A stretch of 14,904 bases of DNA, taken from assembly GCA_964575675.1 (NCBI GenBank), contig CAZNRY010000100.1, positions 1-14,904 of the forward strand, written 5' to 3'. This document shows positions 12,663-14,904 of the stretch, in pieces. The notes beneath the pieces are model-generated. The model was not told where the DNA came from. It saw nothing but the letters and a program-made list of their open reading frames with translations, and did not search any database. The DNA is from CAZNRY01 sp964575675 (GTDB lineage Bacteria; Eisenbacteria; RBG-16-71-46; CAIMUX01; VGJL01). The translations under genes and the position numbers were made by a program. Each line of letters begins with the position of its first letter. Positions within the stretch are counted from its first letter, which is position 1.

Positions 12663-14904
12663 GCGGCCCACTCCCGACCGACCTCCGCAACTTGCTCGCC
12701 CGGGTGATCAAGGAAGCCCGGCGCGTAGCGGGATCGGGCGCGCGCAAGGCCCTGGAAGGGCTGGCGGTCCAACTTCGTGAGCCGCACGGCTCGATGACGG
12801 GCGAGGAGGAGAAGTTACTCCGCAAACGGCTGCGCGCCCACGGCCGACAATTGGGAGATGCTCGCGATACGGAGCGCGGCACGCAGCAGATCGATCGGCT
12901 CGCCCGCGAGGTTGCCTACGAGCACTGGCACCGCATGCTCTTCGCCCGCTTCCTAGCCGAGAATCGCCTCTTGATCGAGCCCGATTCAGGCGTGGCGATC
13001 ACAATGGCCGAGTGCGATGAGCTGGCCCGCGAAAGGGGAGAGGATCCTTGGGTGCTCGCCTCGCGCTTCGCCCAGAGGATGCTCCCGCGGATCTTCCGGC
13101 CGGATGACCCCGCACTCGAGGTCGCCCTCGCCCCAGAGACTCGTCAAGCGCTGGAGCGTCTGCTCGAGTCGCTCCCGGCGGCGGTGTTCACGGCCGACGA
13201 CTCCCTGGGTTGGACCTACCAGTTCTGGCAGGCGGAGAAGAAGGACGAGATAAACAAGATCGGCGTCAAGATCGGCGCCGATGAGCTGCCGGCCGTGACC
13301 CAGCTCTTCACCGAGCACTACATGGTGCTCTTCCTCTTCCACAACACGATCGGTGCGTGGCGGGCGGGGAAGATTCTGGCCGAACGACCCGATCTCGCGC
13401 AGGGCGCACAGAGCGAAGGCGAGCTCCGCCAGGCCGTACGGCTCGGCTCGCAGGACGGCTATGACTTCACCTACCTGCGCTTCGTGCGCGAGTCAAAAGA
13501 AGGGGACGAGGAGAGCGGCCCCGCCGGTCCTTGGCGGCCTGCGGCGGGAGTCTTCGAGGGGTGGCCCAAGCGTGCTGCCGAGCTTCGTGTGCTCGATCCC
13601 TGCTGCGGGAGCGGGCATTTCCTCGTCGCGGGGTTCGAGCTGCTTGTCCGGTTGCGGATGGAGGAGGAAGGGCTTCCCCTCGAGGATGCAGTCCGCGCCG
13701 TGCTCGCGGAAAACCTCTTCGGCCTCGAGATCGATCCTCGCTGCACGCAGATCGCCGCGTTCAACGTCGCCCTCGCCGCATGGAAGCTCACGGGACGGCC
13801 GATCGAGCTGCCCCCGCTTCAGATTGCCTGCTCGGGGCTTGCGGTCGGAGTAGAGAAAAAGGAGTGGCTCGCGCTGGCCGGACAGGATGAGCGGCTGCGC
13901 GGCGGCATGGATCGCCTCTACGACCTATTCGAGAAGGCGCCTGAACTGGGGTCGTTGATCGATCCGCGCTCGTTCGATCGCGCTTCGACCATGCAGAATC
14001 TCTACGCAGCCGAGTTCGGGGAACTCGAGCCCCTTCTCGCCGGCGCGCTCGGACGCAGAGCCGCGAACGAAGATCAGACGGAGCGCGCCGTCGCGGCACA
14101 AGGGATGGCCCGTGCGGCCGAGTTGCTGGCGGGGCAGTACACCCTTGTGATCACGAATGTGCCCTACCTCGGGCGTGGCAACCAAACGGACGTACTGAGG
14201 AGTTTCTGCGACCAGAACTACAAAGAGGCGAAAGCCGACCTCGCGACGGTCTTCGTATCACGCATCCTGCGTTGGCTTGGCGGTCGGGGGACGGTGGCGG
14301 CCGTGACCCCGCAGAACTGGTTGTTCCTGACGAGCTACAGGAAGTTGCGGGAACAGCTACTTACGAACCGTACCTGGGGCTTCGTGGTAAACCTCGGCCC
14401 CGCAGCCTTCCGTGACATGAACTGGTGGGCTGCAAGAACGGCTCTCCTCGTCCTCTCGGCCGGCGTCGCAGACGAATGCAATTCCATTGCTGGCATCAAC
14501 CTCAGCTCTCACCGAATTACCGCCGAGAAGTCCGCGCTGCTCCGGGGCGAAGCGACCCAATCTGACGACGCGATCGCAGCCGACAACCTGGTTCCGCACG
14601 CCGCCGTGGAATCGGGAGCCAACCTGCCCGCCGCTGCGGATGCTGACGCATCCGGTGAGGTCGCCAGCCCTGCCGATGGTTCCGTGTGCCTGATCCCACA
14701 GGCGGAGCAGCTTAAGAATCCGGATGCGCGGATCAGTCTTGTGCTGGCGACGGCACATACGCTGCTCTCAGAATTCGCAAGGTCCTTCGTTGGCCTTCAG
14801 AACAACGACACGCCAAAGAACACTGCGCTGCTCTGGGAGATAAGCATGGTCGGAGACGGATGGGATCTATTTCAGCTGACAACCGAGAGAACGAAGGTAT
14901 TTAG
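12659..14904 (+). CDS. pglX: BREX N6-adenine DNA methyltransferase PglX (3'-truncated)
   Basis: The frame is open from ATG 12659 to the right edge, giving 748 residues; full PglX proteins are about 1100-1250. It methylates adenine in one strand of a short non-palindromic site, marking self DNA and taking part in phage exclusion. After an N-terminal helical region (QIDRLAREVAYEHWHRMLF) come LGWTYQFW (around Trp185) with QAEKKDEIN, and AVTQLFTEHYMVLFLFHN (around Thr214), blocks shared by BREX PglX. SAM-binding motif I is DPCCGSGHF (Asp313-Phe321). Catalytic motif IV reads NVPY (Asn500-Tyr503) in place of the usual NPPY, within VITNVPYLGRGNQ. The order I then IV fits gamma-type, Eco57I-like enzymes. 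An Ala/Asp-rich stretch near residues 635-680 looks like a variable insertion. GTG 12629 is an alternative in-frame start. The target-recognition region is mostly beyond the window. Confidence 0.92.
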   Translation, partial: MSGPLPTDLRNLLARVIKEARRVAGSGARKALEGLAVQLREPHGSMTGEEEKLLRKRLRAHGRQLGDARDTERGTQQIDRLAREVAYEHWHRMLFARFLAENRLLIEPDSGVAITMAECDELARERGEDPWVLASRFAQRMLPRIFRPDDPALEVALAPETRQALERLLESLPAAVFTADDSLGWTYQFWQAEKKDEINKIGVKIGADELPAVTQLFTEHYMVLFLFHNTIGAWRAGKILAERPDLAQGAQSEGELRQAVRLGSQDGYDFTYLRFVRESKEGDEESGPAGPWRPAAGVFEGWPKRAAELRVLDPCCGSGHFLVAGFELLVRLRMEEEGLPLEDAVRAVLAENLFGLEIDPRCTQIAAFNVALAAWKLTGRPIELPPLQIACSGLAVGVEKKEWLALAGQDERLRGGMDRLYDLFEKAPELGSLIDPRSFDRASTMQNLYAAEFGELEPLLAGALGRRAANEDQTERAVAAQGMARAAELLAGQYTLVITNVPYLGRGNQTDVLRSFCDQNYKEAKADLATVFVSRILRWLGGRGTVAAVTPQNWLFLTSYRKLREQLLTNRTWGFVVNLGPAAFRDMNWWAARTALLVLSAGVADECNSIAGINLSSHRITAEKSALLRGEATQSDDAIAADNLVPHAAVESGANLPAAADADASGEVASPADGSVCLIPQAEQLKNPDARISLVLATAHTLLSEFARSFVGLQNNDTPKNTALLWEISMVGDGWDLFQLTTERTKVF

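Noticed and set aside
10260..12671. An 803-residue open frame on the minus strand opposite brxC
   Set aside because: It lies antisense to the strongly supported BrxC, is rich in Arg, Leu and Pro as GC-rich shadows are, and shows no recognisable domain or ribosome site.
1..14904. CRISPR array or tandem repeats
   Set aside because: No regularly spaced direct repeats were found on reading through; the only short repeats are the GTAAAC boxes at 12587-12628.

Overview
The window is GC-rich, densely coding bacterial chromosome. Two secreted proteins (one with a C-terminal FlgD-Ig / type A sorting-like domain), a topoisomerase VI gene pair and GC-rich codon use suggest an uncultured FCB-related lineage such as Candidatus Eisenbacteria or a similar candidate phylum. 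That placement is an inference; the window has no rRNA or other phylogenetic marker.

Region 1 (1-2609) is a rightward cluster: the C-terminal end of topoisomerase VI subunit B, the complete subunit A overlapping it by ATGA, and, after a one-base gap, a YihY/BrkB-family membrane protein. Region 2 (2606-3172, minus strand) is a small exported protein whose reading frame holds one in-frame TGA at codon 129. Coding-like sequence continues for 59 more residues, and a 7-bp hairpin with a GGTC loop follows the TGA by 10 bases. That is the geometry of a bacterial SECIS element, so the gene is either a candidate secreted selenoprotein or carries a recent nonsense change.

Region 3 (3319-6416) holds two overlapping multi-pass GT-C type (dolichyl-phosphate-mannose mannosyltransferase-like) glycosyltransferases. 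Region 4 (6419-7267, minus strand) is an exported beta-rich protein with a FlgD-like Ig / sorting domain at its C-terminus. A 387-bp non-coding stretch (7268-7654) follows, with an AT-rich promoter-like segment and a perfect 18-bp interrupted palindrome.

Region 5 (7655 to the end) is a BREX anti-phage defence operon in the order brxA-like, brxB, brxC, pglX; pglX runs off the right edge. BrxB (DUF1788), BrxC (large P-loop ATPase) and PglX (N6-adenine methyltransferase) are recognisable by sequence. The first gene is assigned as a BrxA (DUF1819)-like protein by position and weaker resemblance. brxA, brxB and brxC are tightly coupled (2-base gap, then GTGA overlap). pglX is separated by 179 bases containing its own promoter-like elements, three GTAAAC boxes that include the perfect palindrome GTTTACTTAAGTAAAC, and a possible 5-codon leader ORF. 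pglZ and the final effector gene (brxL or another) must lie beyond the window, so the BREX subtype cannot be fixed.
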